Source: Bog-473 sp963766995 | Lineage (GTDB): Bacteria > Actinomycetota > Acidimicrobiia > Acidimicrobiales > RAAP-2 | NCBI GenBank assembly: GCA_963766995.1 | Contig: CAVYCE010000002.1 | Span: 186,001-250,000 of the forward strand | Length of the DNA stretch: 64,000 bases | Direction of reading: 5' to 3' | Position numbers and translations under genes: made by a program | The notes under the pieces: generated by a model | Databases searched by the model: none | What the model saw: the letters and a program-made list of their open reading frames with translations, nothing else | Told to the model about the DNA's origin: nothing | Shown here: positions 20,366-28,183 of the stretch, piece by piece | Layout of the letters: the number at the start of each line of letters is the position of its first letter | Numbering within the stretch: the stretch's first letter is position 1

Positions 20366-20414
20366 CGTTCGTTAGCGACACAAAGAGACCCCCAACCCCA
20401 ACAAGGAGCAGATC

Positions 20415-20654
20415 GTGGACAGCGACGCAACATTCGAGAAATTTCGCGAATGCGCCGTAGAGGTGCTGCAGGTGCCGGCTGAGAAGATCACCAAGGAAGC
20501 CAAGTTCGCCGATGACCTTGACGCCGACAGCCTCGACCTGGTTGAGCTCGTTATGGCCCTCGAGGAGGCGTTCGACGTCACGGTCGAGGAGACCGAGTTG
20601 GAAGACATCGCCACCATTGGTCAGGCCTTCGACCTGATCTCCTCCAAGCTCTAA
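20415..20654 (+). CDS. acpP: Acyl carrier protein
   Basis: A 79-residue acidic helical protein with the phosphopantetheine site DADSLDLVEL, where Ser39 takes the prosthetic group. GTG start, preceded by a good RBS (AAGGAG at 20403-20408). ACP carries the growing acyl chain between FabD, FabG and FabF. Central position in the fab operon. Confidence 0.97.
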   Translation: MDSDATFEKFRECAVEVLQVPAEKITKEAKFADDLDADSLDLVELVMALEEAFDVTVEETELEDIATIGQAFDLISSKL

Positions 20655-20675
20655 TGCAACTCGGGATCGGCGCCG

Positions 20676-21857
20676 ATGGCCCGATCCGCGGGCAGGCGGG
20701 TCGCGGTGACCGGACTGGGTGCTGTCACCTGCTGCGGCGTCGGCGTCGACGCGCTCTGGGAAGGATTGACCCACCCGGCAGGCGACGTGGCTGGCGGTCC
20801 AGTCCGTGACTTTGACCCGGAGCAGTGGTTCAGCAGCAAGGAAGTGCGGCAGATCGACAAGTTCGCGCAGTTCAGCGTGGCCGCGGCCGATATGGCCTTC
20901 CAGCACGCCGGCGAGCTCGACGCCGATCCCGACAAGGCCGGGGTCATCTTTGCCACCGGCGTCGGGGGCTTCGACACCCTGGCCGAGCAGGTGGGCGTCT
21001 ACAACGAGAAGGGTGCCCGGCGCGTGTCGCCTCGGCTGGTGCCGATGATGATGGCCAATGCTGGCTGTGCCGGCATTTCTATGCGCCTTGGCTGGCATGG
21101 CCCATCGGAAGTAATTGTTACTGCCTGCGCCGCGGGGACACACGCCATCGCCGCCGCGGGGCGCCTCATCGCCTCGGGTCGCTGTGACGTGGCCATTGGG
21201 GGAGGCTCCGAAGCTGGGATGCATCCGGTCTCTATTGCCGCCTTCGCCAACATGACTGCCCTCTCCACCTCCGGTCACTCCCGGCCCTTCGATGCTCGTC
21301 GGGACGGTTTCGTGATGACCGAAGGGGCTGCAGCACTTGTCCTCGAAGACTGGGACCGAGCCGTGGCACGGGGTGCCACCATCTATGCCGAACTAGCGGG
21401 TGCGGCCAGCACGGCCGATGCCCACCACATCACCGCGCCCGCGCCAGACGGGGCAGGCGCCGTGGCCTGCATGGAGTTGGCCTTGGCCGATGCGGCTATC
21501 TCCATCGCTGACGTCGGACACATCAACGCCCACGGGACGTCGACTCCACTGAACGACCTAGCGGAATCACGAGCCATCAACAAGGTGTTCGGTGAGCCCG
21601 GACCCCTCGTTACCTCGACCAAGGGTGTAACCGGGCACGGCTTGGCCGCGGCGGGCGCCATCGAGGCCATCGCCTCCATCTTGAGCATCCATCACGCCAC
21701 CATCCCGCCCACCGCGGGCTACGGCGAACCGGATCCGGAGATCTCGATGCAGATCGTTCACGGCGAAGCCAGGCCGTGGACGCCGTCAGCGGTGCTGTCC
21801 AACTCCTTCGGATTCGGCGGCCATAACGGCTGCCTGGTGTTCCTCCCTCCGAATTAG
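20676..21857 (+). CDS. fabF: 3-oxoacyl-ACP synthase II (KAS II)
   Basis: A 393-residue thiolase-fold condensing enzyme with catalytic Cys151 (VTACAAGTHAI), His286 (NAHGTSTPLND) and His321 (KGVTGHGLAAAG), the Cys-His-His triad of KAS I/II. It elongates acyl-ACP with malonyl-ACP. It follows acpP by 21 bp and is the last gene of the cluster. No fabH, which initiates chains, is present here, so initiation must be encoded elsewhere. Slightly shorter than the typical 410-residue FabF but complete in motifs. Confidence 0.95.
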   Translation: MARSAGRRVAVTGLGAVTCCGVGVDALWEGLTHPAGDVAGGPVRDFDPEQWFSSKEVRQIDKFAQFSVAAADMAFQHAGELDADPDKAGVIFATGVGGFDTLAEQVGVYNEKGARRVSPRLVPMMMANAGCAGISMRLGWHGPSEVIVTACAAGTHAIAAAGRLIASGRCDVAIGGGSEAGMHPVSIAAFANMTALSTSGHSRPFDARRDGFVMTEGAAALVLEDWDRAVARGATIYAELAGAASTADAHHITAPAPDGAGAVACMELALADAAISIADVGHINAHGTSTPLNDLAESRAINKVFGEPGPLVTSTKGVTGHGLAAAGAIEAIASILSIHHATIPPTAGYGEPDPEISMQIVHGEARPWTPSAVLSNSFGFGGHNGCLVFLPPN

Positions 21858-21861
21858 AGGG

Positions 21862-22272
21862 TCAGCGCGCTTCGTTGATGCGGATGAGGTTGCCCGCAGG
21901 ATCACGTACAGCGCAGTCGCGGACTCCATAGGGCTGCTCGGTTGGCTCCTGGACAATTTCGGCCCCACTGCCCTCCACCAGCTCGAAAACGGCATCGAGG
22001 TCTGGCGTGGCCAGCGTGATGCGGGCGTAACTGCCCTTGGCCATCATCTCGGCGATGGTGCGCTTCTCGTCGTCATTCAGTCCGGGGTCAACCGCCGGGG
22101 GCTCGAGTACAAGAGTCATGCCGGGCTGGTTGGGCGAGCCCATGGTTACCCAGCGCCAATCTCCCTTGCCAACATCGGCCATGACCTCAAATCCGAAATT
22201 GTCCCGGTAAAAGGCCACCGAGGCGTCGGGGTCAGTGTGCGGAAGGAAGGTGTGTGCGATGGTGACGTCCAT
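21862..22272 (-). CDS. VOC-superfamily (glyoxalase/bleomycin-resistance-like) protein
   Basis: A 136-residue protein beginning MDVTIAHTFLPHTDPDASVAFYRDNFGFEV and ending GVRDCAVRDPAGNLIRINEAR. The paired beta-alpha-beta-beta-beta modules and the DPAGNLIRI terminal motif are typical of VOC proteins. A metal-binding His (residue 7) and Glu (near the C-terminus) are plausible ligands. Substrate unknown. It follows the AraC regulator by 5 bp; AraC-VOC pairs are common in actinobacteria, so the regulator probably controls it (inference). Confidence 0.85.
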   Translation of the reverse strand: MDVTIAHTFLPHTDPDASVAFYRDNFGFEVMADVGKGDWRWVTMGSPNQPGMTLVLEPPAVDPGLNDDEKRTIAEMMAKGSYARITLATPDLDAVFELVEGSGAEIVQEPTEQPYGVRDCAVRDPAGNLIRINEAR

Positions 22273-22277
22273 ACCGG

Positions 22278-22754
22278 TCACTGTACGCGGAGCACCGCTC
22301 CCGTTGCTTCTCGATTCCTGATTGGTCGCGTCACCTGTCGGGCCACGCACGGCGGGATGCCCCGCCTGGTTCCAGCTGCATCGCGCTTGTAGACGCTGGG
22401 TGACGAGCCAACCAGCTCCGTGAAGCGAGTACTGAACGTACCCAACGATGAACAACCCACCGCGAAGCACACTTCGGTCACACTGAGATCTCCGCGCTCC
22501 AAGAGGGCCATCGCCCGCTCGATTCGCCGCGTCATCAGGTAGCTGTACGGCGCTTCGCCATAAGCCAACCGGAACTGCCGGCTGAGGTGACCGGCCGACA
22601 TGTGGACACCATGGGCCAGGGCTTCGACATCAAGCGGCTGAGCGTATTCCCGGTCAATGCGATCACGGACCCGCCGCAACCAGGCCAAGTCTTCAAGGTG
22701 CTGAGCGTGGTCGGTCTTGCTGGTCACCCTTGGAATCGTTTCAGAGACACTCAA
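22278..22754 (-). CDS. AraC-family transcriptional regulator
   Basis: A 158-residue protein with the two helix-turn-helix units of the AraC DNA-binding domain (about residues 25-125: LDVEALAHGVHMSAGHLSRQF and LSVTEVCFAVGCSSLGTFSTRFTELVG). There is no ligand-binding domain, so it is short for the family. It starts at TTG 22754, overlapping the trpA stop as TTGA. This ties it to the trp transcript, although it probably regulates the downstream VOC gene. Confidence 0.85.
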   Translation of the reverse strand: MSVSETIPRVTSKTDHAQHLEDLAWLRRVRDRIDREYAQPLDVEALAHGVHMSAGHLSRQFRLAYGEAPYSYLMTRRIERAMALLERGDLSVTEVCFAVGCSSLGTFSTRFTELVGSSPSVYKRDAAGTRRGIPPCVARQVTRPIRNREATGAVLRVQ

Positions 22755-23515
22755 TCAATGGCTTGACGGAATTGCGCCATGAATGTGGCGGCACCGTCCG
22801 GACCAGCACCTTCGAGCAGTCGGCGCACCAAGGCTGAACCCACCACCACCCCATCCGCTACCTCACACACCTCGGCGGCCTGATCAGGCGTCGAGACGCC
22901 GACCCCAACGCACACCGGAGTGTCCGTGTAGCGGCGTATCCGCTCAACCACTTGCCGAGCCTCCTGGCCGAGCTCGGCTCGTTCGCCGGTGACACCCATT
23001 CGAGCCACCGCATAGACAAATCCTCGAGCCCGGGCACAGATGCGCTCGACCCGCTCCTCCGGACTCGAAGGGGCTACCAGAAGCACCGTGTCGATACCGG
23101 CCTGATCGGCCTCTTCGGCCCAGGGAGCAATCTCCTCTAAAGAGAGATCCGGGATAATGGCGCCACTAACTCCAGACGAAGCCATTGATCGCGCCATGCG
23201 TCGATGACCTCCTCGAAAGACAATGTTGTAATAGGTCATGACGGCCACCGGCACCGTTGTGTCGGCTCGCCCGATGCCGTCGAGGACCTGATCGGGCACA
23301 ACGCCTCGCTGCAGCGCGGCCAGGGCGGCCTCCTGAATCACCGGACCGTCCATCATTGGATCAGAGAAGGGAATGCCGACCTCGATGGCATCGGCACCGG
23401 CGGCCACCACGGCGGCCAACGTGTCGGTCCAATCGTCAGTCATGCCTCCCATGAGGTACGGGATCAGCAGCTTTCGCCCACTCTCTCGTTTTGATCGAAG
23501 TGCCTTCTCAAGCAT
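22751..23515 (-). CDS. trpA: Tryptophan synthase alpha subunit
   Basis: A 254-residue TIM barrel with the catalytic Glu in ADAIEVGIPFSDPMMDGP and Asp in GAIIPDLSLEE, plus the phosphate-binding VCVGVGVSTPDQAAEV loop. It splits indole-3-glycerol phosphate to indole, which tunnels to TrpB. It overlaps trpB by 8 bp. Last of the trpCFBA run, and its stop overlaps the AraC start. Confidence 0.96.
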   Translation of the reverse strand: MLEKALRSKRESGRKLLIPYLMGGMTDDWTDTLAAVVAAGADAIEVGIPFSDPMMDGPVIQEAALAALQRGVVPDQVLDGIGRADTTVPVAVMTYYNIVFRGGHRRMARSMASSGVSGAIIPDLSLEEIAPWAEEADQAGIDTVLLVAPSSPEERVERICARARGFVYAVARMGVTGERAELGQEARQVVERIRRYTDTPVCVGVGVSTPDQAAEVCEVADGVVVGSALVRRLLEGAGPDGAATFMAQFRQAID

Positions 23516-24701
23516 GTTCGTTTGACCGGAAGATGTCGCGTACCTGTGCCACGTCTTTGTCCCCGCGTCCCGACAGTGTGATCAGCACGGTGGAGCCCGT
23601 GGGTAGGGCGTCGGTGCCCGCTGCCCTAATCACCCAGGCCACGGCATGAGCCGACTCGAGGGCCGGAATGATGCCTTCGGTGTGGCTCAGCACCTTGAAA
23701 GCTTCGAGCACTTCGCCGTCGTTGGCCATGGTGTACTCGGCTCGCCCGATGGCAGCCAGATGCGCGTGCTCGGGGCCGAGTCCCGGGTAGTCGAGTCCAG
23801 CCGAAATGGAGTGCGCCTCTTCAATCTGACCTGCTTCGTCTTGCAAGAGACGCGAGTACATGCCGTGCAGGACGCCGGGGATCCCGTTAGCGATGGCTGC
23901 GCCTCCGGCCGCCTCCACGCCAACCAGCCGAGCCTTGGTGTCGACAAACCCGGCAAAAGTGCCGGCCGCATTGGACCCGCCGCCGATGCAGGCCACCACC
24001 ACGTCGGGATCGTCGCCGTTGAGGATGTCCCGACTCTGCACGCGAGCTTCCTCGCCGACCACACGCTGCAGCTGTCGCACCATGTATGGAAATGGGTGCG
24101 GACCCATGACCGAGCCGAGGCAATAGTGGGTGTGATCGACCGAGGACACCCACTCGCGCATGGCCTCATTCACGGCATCCTTTAGGGTGCGACTACCCGA
24201 GGTCACAGGACGCACCTCGGCTCCAAGCAGCTCCATCCGAAACACGTTGAGCTCTTGACGCTTGGTGTCGACCTCACCCATGAACACGGTGCACTCAAGG
24301 CCGAACAGCGCCGCTGCCGTAGCTGAAGCAACGCCGTGCTGACCCGCTCCCGTCTCGGCGATCAAACGCGTCTTGCCCATGCGCTTGGTCAAAAGCGCCT
24401 GACCCACGACATTGTTCAACTTGTGTGAGCCCGTATGAGCCAGGTCCTCTCGCTTGAGCATGACGCGCACACCTAGGCGCTCCGAGAGGCGCGTGCATTC
24501 GGTCACCGGTGTCGGGCGCCCACCAAATTGGCGCAGCAACGAATCGAGTTCGTTTCGATAGACCGGATCGGCCCATGCCTCCGTGAATGCCTTCTCCAGC
24601 TCGAGGCACGCTGGCATCAGTGACTCGGGAACAAAACGTCCGCCGAATTCACCGAACCGGCCGTCCGACGTCGGTTCGCCCATCAGGCTCATGTCAGTCA
24701 T
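23508..24701 (-). CDS. trpB: Tryptophan synthase beta subunit
   Basis: A 397-residue PLP enzyme. The Schiff-base Lys is in HTGSHKLNNVVGQ, the catalytic Glu in AETGAGQHGVA, and the phosphate cup is GGGSNAAGTF. It condenses indole with serine. ATG 24701 overlaps the trpF stop by 8 bp; ATG 24692 is an alternative. A frame extending to 24800 lies entirely within trpF and is not credible. Confidence 0.97.
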   Translation of the reverse strand: MTDMSLMGEPTSDGRFGEFGGRFVPESLMPACLELEKAFTEAWADPVYRNELDSLLRQFGGRPTPVTECTRLSERLGVRVMLKREDLAHTGSHKLNNVVGQALLTKRMGKTRLIAETGAGQHGVASATAAALFGLECTVFMGEVDTKRQELNVFRMELLGAEVRPVTSGSRTLKDAVNEAMREWVSSVDHTHYCLGSVMGPHPFPYMVRQLQRVVGEEARVQSRDILNGDDPDVVVACIGGGSNAAGTFAGFVDTKARLVGVEAAGGAAIANGIPGVLHGMYSRLLQDEAGQIEEAHSISAGLDYPGLGPEHAHLAAIGRAEYTMANDGEVLEAFKVLSHTEGIIPALESAHAVAWVIRAAGTDALPTGSTVLITLSGRGDKDVAQVRDIFRSNEHA

Positions 24702-25380
24702 CCCGCCAGTCGTAAGGTTCTTCAGGCCCAGGCTCTTGATCGAGGGGATCGCGGGCAGCTTCCACCGTTTCAGCCGTACGGGCATTGACAATGAATTCAC
24801 GGATCAGCATGGGGTCTTTGCGCCCCGGTGCCGACTCCACCCCGCTGTCCACGTCCACTCCAGCCGGCTTCAGGTGTGCGATGGCTTGGGCCACGTTGTC
24901 CGGCCGCAAGCCGCCAGCAACAATGAGTCGGCCAGGATCAACCACTCCTTCGGCCAGGCGCCAGTCAAACACCTTGCCCGAGCCCGGGGCGTCCCCGTCC
25001 ACCAGGAGAAAATCTGCCCCGAACTCTTCAAATCGACTGATGGTTCGGTCGCCCGCCCGAAAAGCCTTGATCACCATAGGAAGTCGAGCCCGGATCCATT
25101 GCGTCTCCTGGGCCGACTCGTGTCCGTGCAGTTGGGCCGCCCCCAAGTTCGCTTGGTGCACCATTTCGACCACCCGCTGCGGTGCCTCGTCTCTGAAGAT
25201 GCCCACCGTCAAGATCTCCGGAGGCAAGCGCTTGACAATGTCCCCCGCCGTCTGGACAGTCACCTGACGTGGAGAGGGGGCGAAGATGAATCCCACTGCA
25301 TCCGCTCCAAGGCTCACGCTCAGCAGGGCATCGGCCTCGTTGGTAATCCCACAAATCTTGACGAAGAGCTCCTCGTTCAT
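24694..25380 (-). CDS. trpF: Phosphoribosylanthranilate isomerase
   Basis: A 228-residue TIM barrel with the N-terminal KICGIT motif (catalytic Cys), QLHGHE, LLVDGDAPGSGK with the catalytic Asp, and the LIVAGGL and GVDVDSGVE phosphate loops. It catalyses the Amadori rearrangement in Trp synthesis. The C-terminal tail (about 20 residues, acidic) is longer than usual. A dedicated trpF is notable because many actinobacteria lack it and use bifunctional PriA. Confidence 0.95.
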   Translation of the reverse strand: MNEELFVKICGITNEADALLSVSLGADAVGFIFAPSPRQVTVQTAGDIVKRLPPEILTVGIFRDEAPQRVVEMVHQANLGAAQLHGHESAQETQWIRARLPMVIKAFRAGDRTISRFEEFGADFLLVDGDAPGSGKVFDWRLAEGVVDPGRLIVAGGLRPDNVAQAIAHLKPAGVDVDSGVESAPGRKDPMLIREFIVNARTAETVEAARDPLDQEPGPEEPYDWRDD

Positions 25381-26165
25381 CGGGGAGCCACCGGATGACC
25401 GATAAGTGAACGGAGTGCCGCTCCCCTGTCTGAGGAGCGAATCAGGGTCTCGCCCACCAAAATTGCGTCGTAACCGGCATCAGCCAGTCGACGGGCATCG
25501 TCCCCATAGCGAATTCCAGACTCGGCCACCGCCACCACACCGGATGGGATCCGACCGGCCAATGCACAGGCCCGGTCCTGATCAACTTGGAACGTGCGCA
25601 GGTCGCGCTGATTGACACCGACGATGCGGGCACCAGCGCTCAACGCCCGATTCAATTCGCCTTCGTCATGCACCTCCACCAGAGCGGCCAGACTCAAGGA
25701 GTCGGCTCGAGCCTGGAAGGTGCGCAACTCCTTATCACTCAGGGCAGCCACAATCAGCAGCACGGCGTCGGCCCCCATCAATCGGGCGTCGATGACGTCG
25801 CGTTCCTGGACGGTGAAGTCCTTCCGGAGCACAGGCAATCCCGAGGAGAACCGAGCCTCCTGCAGGTCACTCACCGACCCGCCGAAGTAGGCCTCATCGG
25901 TGAGCACGGACAGGCACAATGCCCCACCGGCCATGTACTCCTTAGCGAGGAGATCAGGGTGGAGGTCAGGATCGAGGTCGCCCTTGGAGGGAGACCGCCG
26001 TTTCACCTCAGCGATACAGGAGAGAGTGGAGCCCAACAACCCCGCTCGGAAGTCGCGTGGAGCGTCCATCGCGGACGCCCTCTGCGCTAATTCGTCAGGA
26101 TCCCTTTGATCCTCGGCGGCACGCGCGCGGTGCGAGTGGAGGATTCCCTCCAGGTACGTGGGCAT
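25377..26165 (-). CDS. trpC: Indole-3-glycerol phosphate synthase
   Basis: A 262-residue TIM barrel. It has CIAEVKRRSPSKGDL (substrate phosphate and catalytic Lys), SVLTDEAYFGGS, VLRKDFTVQERDV, LVEVHDEGEL, VGVNQRDLRTF and VAVAESGI. It closes the indole ring. First gene of the trpCFBA run, with ATG 26165 lying 58 bp from the divergent deazaflavin-reductase gene; that gap must hold the promoter. trpD and trpG are not in the window. The stop overlaps the trpF start (ATGA). Confidence 0.96.
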   Translation of the reverse strand: MPTYLEGILHSHRARAAEDQRDPDELAQRASAMDAPRDFRAGLLGSTLSCIAEVKRRSPSKGDLDPDLHPDLLAKEYMAGGALCLSVLTDEAYFGGSVSDLQEARFSSGLPVLRKDFTVQERDVIDARLMGADAVLLIVAALSDKELRTFQARADSLSLAALVEVHDEGELNRALSAGARIVGVNQRDLRTFQVDQDRACALAGRIPSGVVAVAESGIRYGDDARRLADAGYDAILVGETLIRSSDRGAALRSLIGHPVAPR

Positions 26166-26223
26166 GATGTTCCAGCGTAGCGGCGCAGGGTCGCACCCCA
26201 GAGCCCAGCGCTACGCTGCGCTC

Positions 26224-26640
26224 ATGTCAGAAATGAGTGCTTTCAACCAGCCCATCATTGATGAGTTCAGAGCCAATCACGGGGTGGTCGGTGGTGGGTT
26301 CACTGGAGCCTCCATGGCCCTCCTCACGACCACTGGGGCCAAGTCCGGTCAACCACGTGTCAACCCGTTGGTCTGCCTGCCAGAGGATGACAGCACTCTG
26401 TATGTTTTTGCTTCGAAGGCAGGAGCTCCATCCGATCCCGATTGGTATCGCAACCTGCAGGCTCATCCCGAAGCCACCGTCGAATTCGGCGACGAGAAGT
26501 TCCAGGTGACTTCCACCACCATTTCGGGGCCCGAGCGCGACGCCGTCTACGCCCGACAGGTTGAGCGCTTCGCTTCATTTGGCGATTACGAGAAGCTGAC
26601 CACCCGGACGATTCCCGTGGTGTTGCTCACTCGAAAATAA
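26224..26640 (+). CDS. Deazaflavin (F420)-dependent nitroreductase-family protein
   Basis: A 138-residue split-barrel protein of the Ddn type. It has LLTTTGAKSGQPRVNPLVCL (the TTGAKSG phosphate/F420 contact), PDWYRNLQAHPEATVEFG and a C-terminal TTRTIPVVLLTRK, all standard for this actinobacterial family. Substrate unknown; family members reduce quinones or nitroaromatics with F420H2. ATG 26224 was chosen over upstream in-frame codons within the promoter region. Confidence 0.88.
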   Translation: MSEMSAFNQPIIDEFRANHGVVGGGFTGASMALLTTTGAKSGQPRVNPLVCLPEDDSTLYVFASKAGAPSDPDWYRNLQAHPEATVEFGDEKFQVTSTTISGPERDAVYARQVERFASFGDYEKLTTRTIPVVLLTRK

Positions 26641-26657
26641 GCGCAGGCCGCGCCTGG

Positions 26658-27206
26658 CTACCGTCGTGGCTCGTAGCGCATGGCGATAGCCCCAGACCCG
26701 AACTCCAATCGATCCACGAGCGTCAAGTCGACATAGTTCGACAGGCCGTTGAACAACACTGGACCGTGGCCGGCCAGCCTCGGATGCACCACGAACTCGT
26801 ACTCGTCGATCAAGCCCAGTTCGGCCAACGCCAGGGGGAGCATCACGCCTCCCACCAATAGCCCCCGACCCGGTTCCTGCTTTAGCTGCTGAATGGCCGT
26901 CCCCAGATCGCCGTGAATGAGTTCGGCATTCCAATCCACTTCCTCCAACGAACTCGACGCGACGTACTTCTTGGCCGCGTTGATCGTCTCGGCGAAGTGT
27001 TCCATCCACTGCGGTGTGTTATCCGTCGGATCTGGCCAGCGCCAAGCCGCTTCCATCATTTCGTACGTCACCCGGCCAAAGAGAAGACCATCGGCCTGGG
27101 CCAGATTCTCGACCGCGTGACGATGCAACTCCTCGTCCGCAGGGATGGCTCGATGGTCGCAGCACCCGTCCAGAGTGACGATGATGGAGTACCGAAGCGG
27201 TCGCAT
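26658..27206 (-). CDS. Dihydrofolate reductase-like (RibD C-terminal domain) protein
   Basis: A 182-residue protein with YSIIVTLDGCCDHR at the N-terminus, LLFGRVTYEMMEAAW, and LLVGGVMLPLALAELGLIDEYEFVVHPRLAGHGPVLF, all typical of the YyaP/RibD_C DHFR-like family. It probably binds NADPH; the substrate is unknown. ATG 27206 is preferred: it sits 26 bp after the ArsR-AHSA1 stop, whereas longer starts overlap that gene. Likely cotranscribed with it. Confidence 0.85.
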   Translation of the reverse strand: MRPLRYSIIVTLDGCCDHRAIPADEELHRHAVENLAQADGLLFGRVTYEMMEAAWRWPDPTDNTPQWMEHFAETINAAKKYVASSSLEEVDWNAELIHGDLGTAIQQLKQEPGRGLLVGGVMLPLALAELGLIDEYEFVVHPRLAGHGPVLFNGLSNYVDLTLVDRLEFGSGAIAMRYEPRR

Positions 27207-27232
27207 GACTCCAGGGTATGCCGATGGCTTGC

Positions 27233-27991
27233 TCAGGCGGACCCGTACATCAACGATCCGGGCGTGGTGAGGAGTTCGCCGGACTCGAGCCATGTCTTCA
27301 ACCCGGAAAGGATCATGGGCCATCCACCGAAGAGTTGGTCATTGGCACCATCGCGAAGCTGGTCGTGGGTGACCACCAGACAGCATGAATCCTCTACCTG
27401 GCTGATCTCCCAGGTGATGCGCGAGACGCCCTCCGCCTTTACGTCATCGCCCCAAAGGGCTGTCATGGTGTGTACCAGTTTGCGCGGTGGGTCCACTTGG
27501 AGGATCTCCCCCTCTCCCAGCTCCATGCCGGACCCGGGGACACCCATCTTGTAAGGGGATCCCACCTTCCAATCTGAGATCACCGAGGCACCAAAGTTGT
27601 ATTTGGCCCGGATGGCCGGATCGGTAATCGCCTCCCACAGACGCTCGGGCGTCGTGCGGATGTATATCTCGTACACCTTCTCCATCTGTTGCTCCAGTCT
27701 CTCTTTGATCTCACTGAGCCCTGCCACCCAGGGCTCGGAGTACTTACTCACCCAGCGATCGTGCACGAGGCGAATTGGGACCGGGTTCAAGAAGTGGAGC
27801 TTCTGGCGACCCCGTCGCCTCGTCACCACCAACCCGGCTTCCTCGAGCATCTTGAGGTGCTTCATGACTCCAAAACGGGTCATTTCGAAGCGCTCCTCAA
27901 GCATGTTCAGCGTCTGACCGTCTTCCCGGTAAAGCTCGTCCAACAAGCTCCTACGGGTCGGATCAGCCAAAGCCTTGAATACCTCGTCCAC
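27233..27991 (-). CDS. ArsR-type repressor fused to AHSA1/SRPBCC domain
   Basis: A 252-residue fusion. The N-terminal winged helix (1 to about 95: DEVFKALADPTRRSLLDELYREDGQTLNMLEERFEMTRFGVMKHLKMLEEAGLV) is ArsR type without obvious metal-binding Cys clusters. The C-terminal part (about 105-245: VYEIYIRTTPERLWEAITDP) is an AHSA1/SRPBCC hydrophobic-pocket domain that probably binds a small hydrophobic ligand and controls DNA binding (inference). GTG start. A perfect 20-bp palindrome lies 11 bp upstream of it and is a strong candidate operator. Confidence 0.92.
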   Translation of the reverse strand: MDEVFKALADPTRRSLLDELYREDGQTLNMLEERFEMTRFGVMKHLKMLEEAGLVVTRRRGRQKLHFLNPVPIRLVHDRWVSKYSEPWVAGLSEIKERLEQQMEKVYEIYIRTTPERLWEAITDPAIRAKYNFGASVISDWKVGSPYKMGVPGSGMELGEGEILQVDPPRKLVHTMTALWGDDVKAEGVSRITWEISQVEDSCCLVVTHDQLRDGANDQLFGGWPMILSGLKTWLESGELLTTPGSLMYGSA

Positions 27992-28002
27992 GCCGATACT
28001 TT

Positions 28003-28022
28003 ATGTGACCATATGGTCACAT
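28003..28022. promoter_or_regulatory. Perfect 20-bp palindrome, candidate operator of the ArsR-AHSA1 repressor
   Basis: Both halves read ATGTGACCAT and its exact complement, centred between 28012 and 28013. The site begins 11 bp upstream of the repressor GTG and 161 bp upstream of the divergent S53 protease start. ArsR dimers bind such inverted repeats near their own promoters, so autorepression is expected, with possible co-control of the protease. The palindrome is seen directly; the function is inferred. Confidence 0.8.
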
Positions 28023-28183
28023 GTCAACCAGTCCCCGGCTTTGGGCTCGTCTAGGTGTGGCTTATGAAGCGTTTCTGGTCGATGAACTCTTGGCAACTCC
28101 CGGGCTTGGAGAGACAACGCTGCAAGGAGGGCTGGGTTGCGCCGTTCTACGCTGCGAGTCTTCAACGGCGGAGGTAATGAAAC

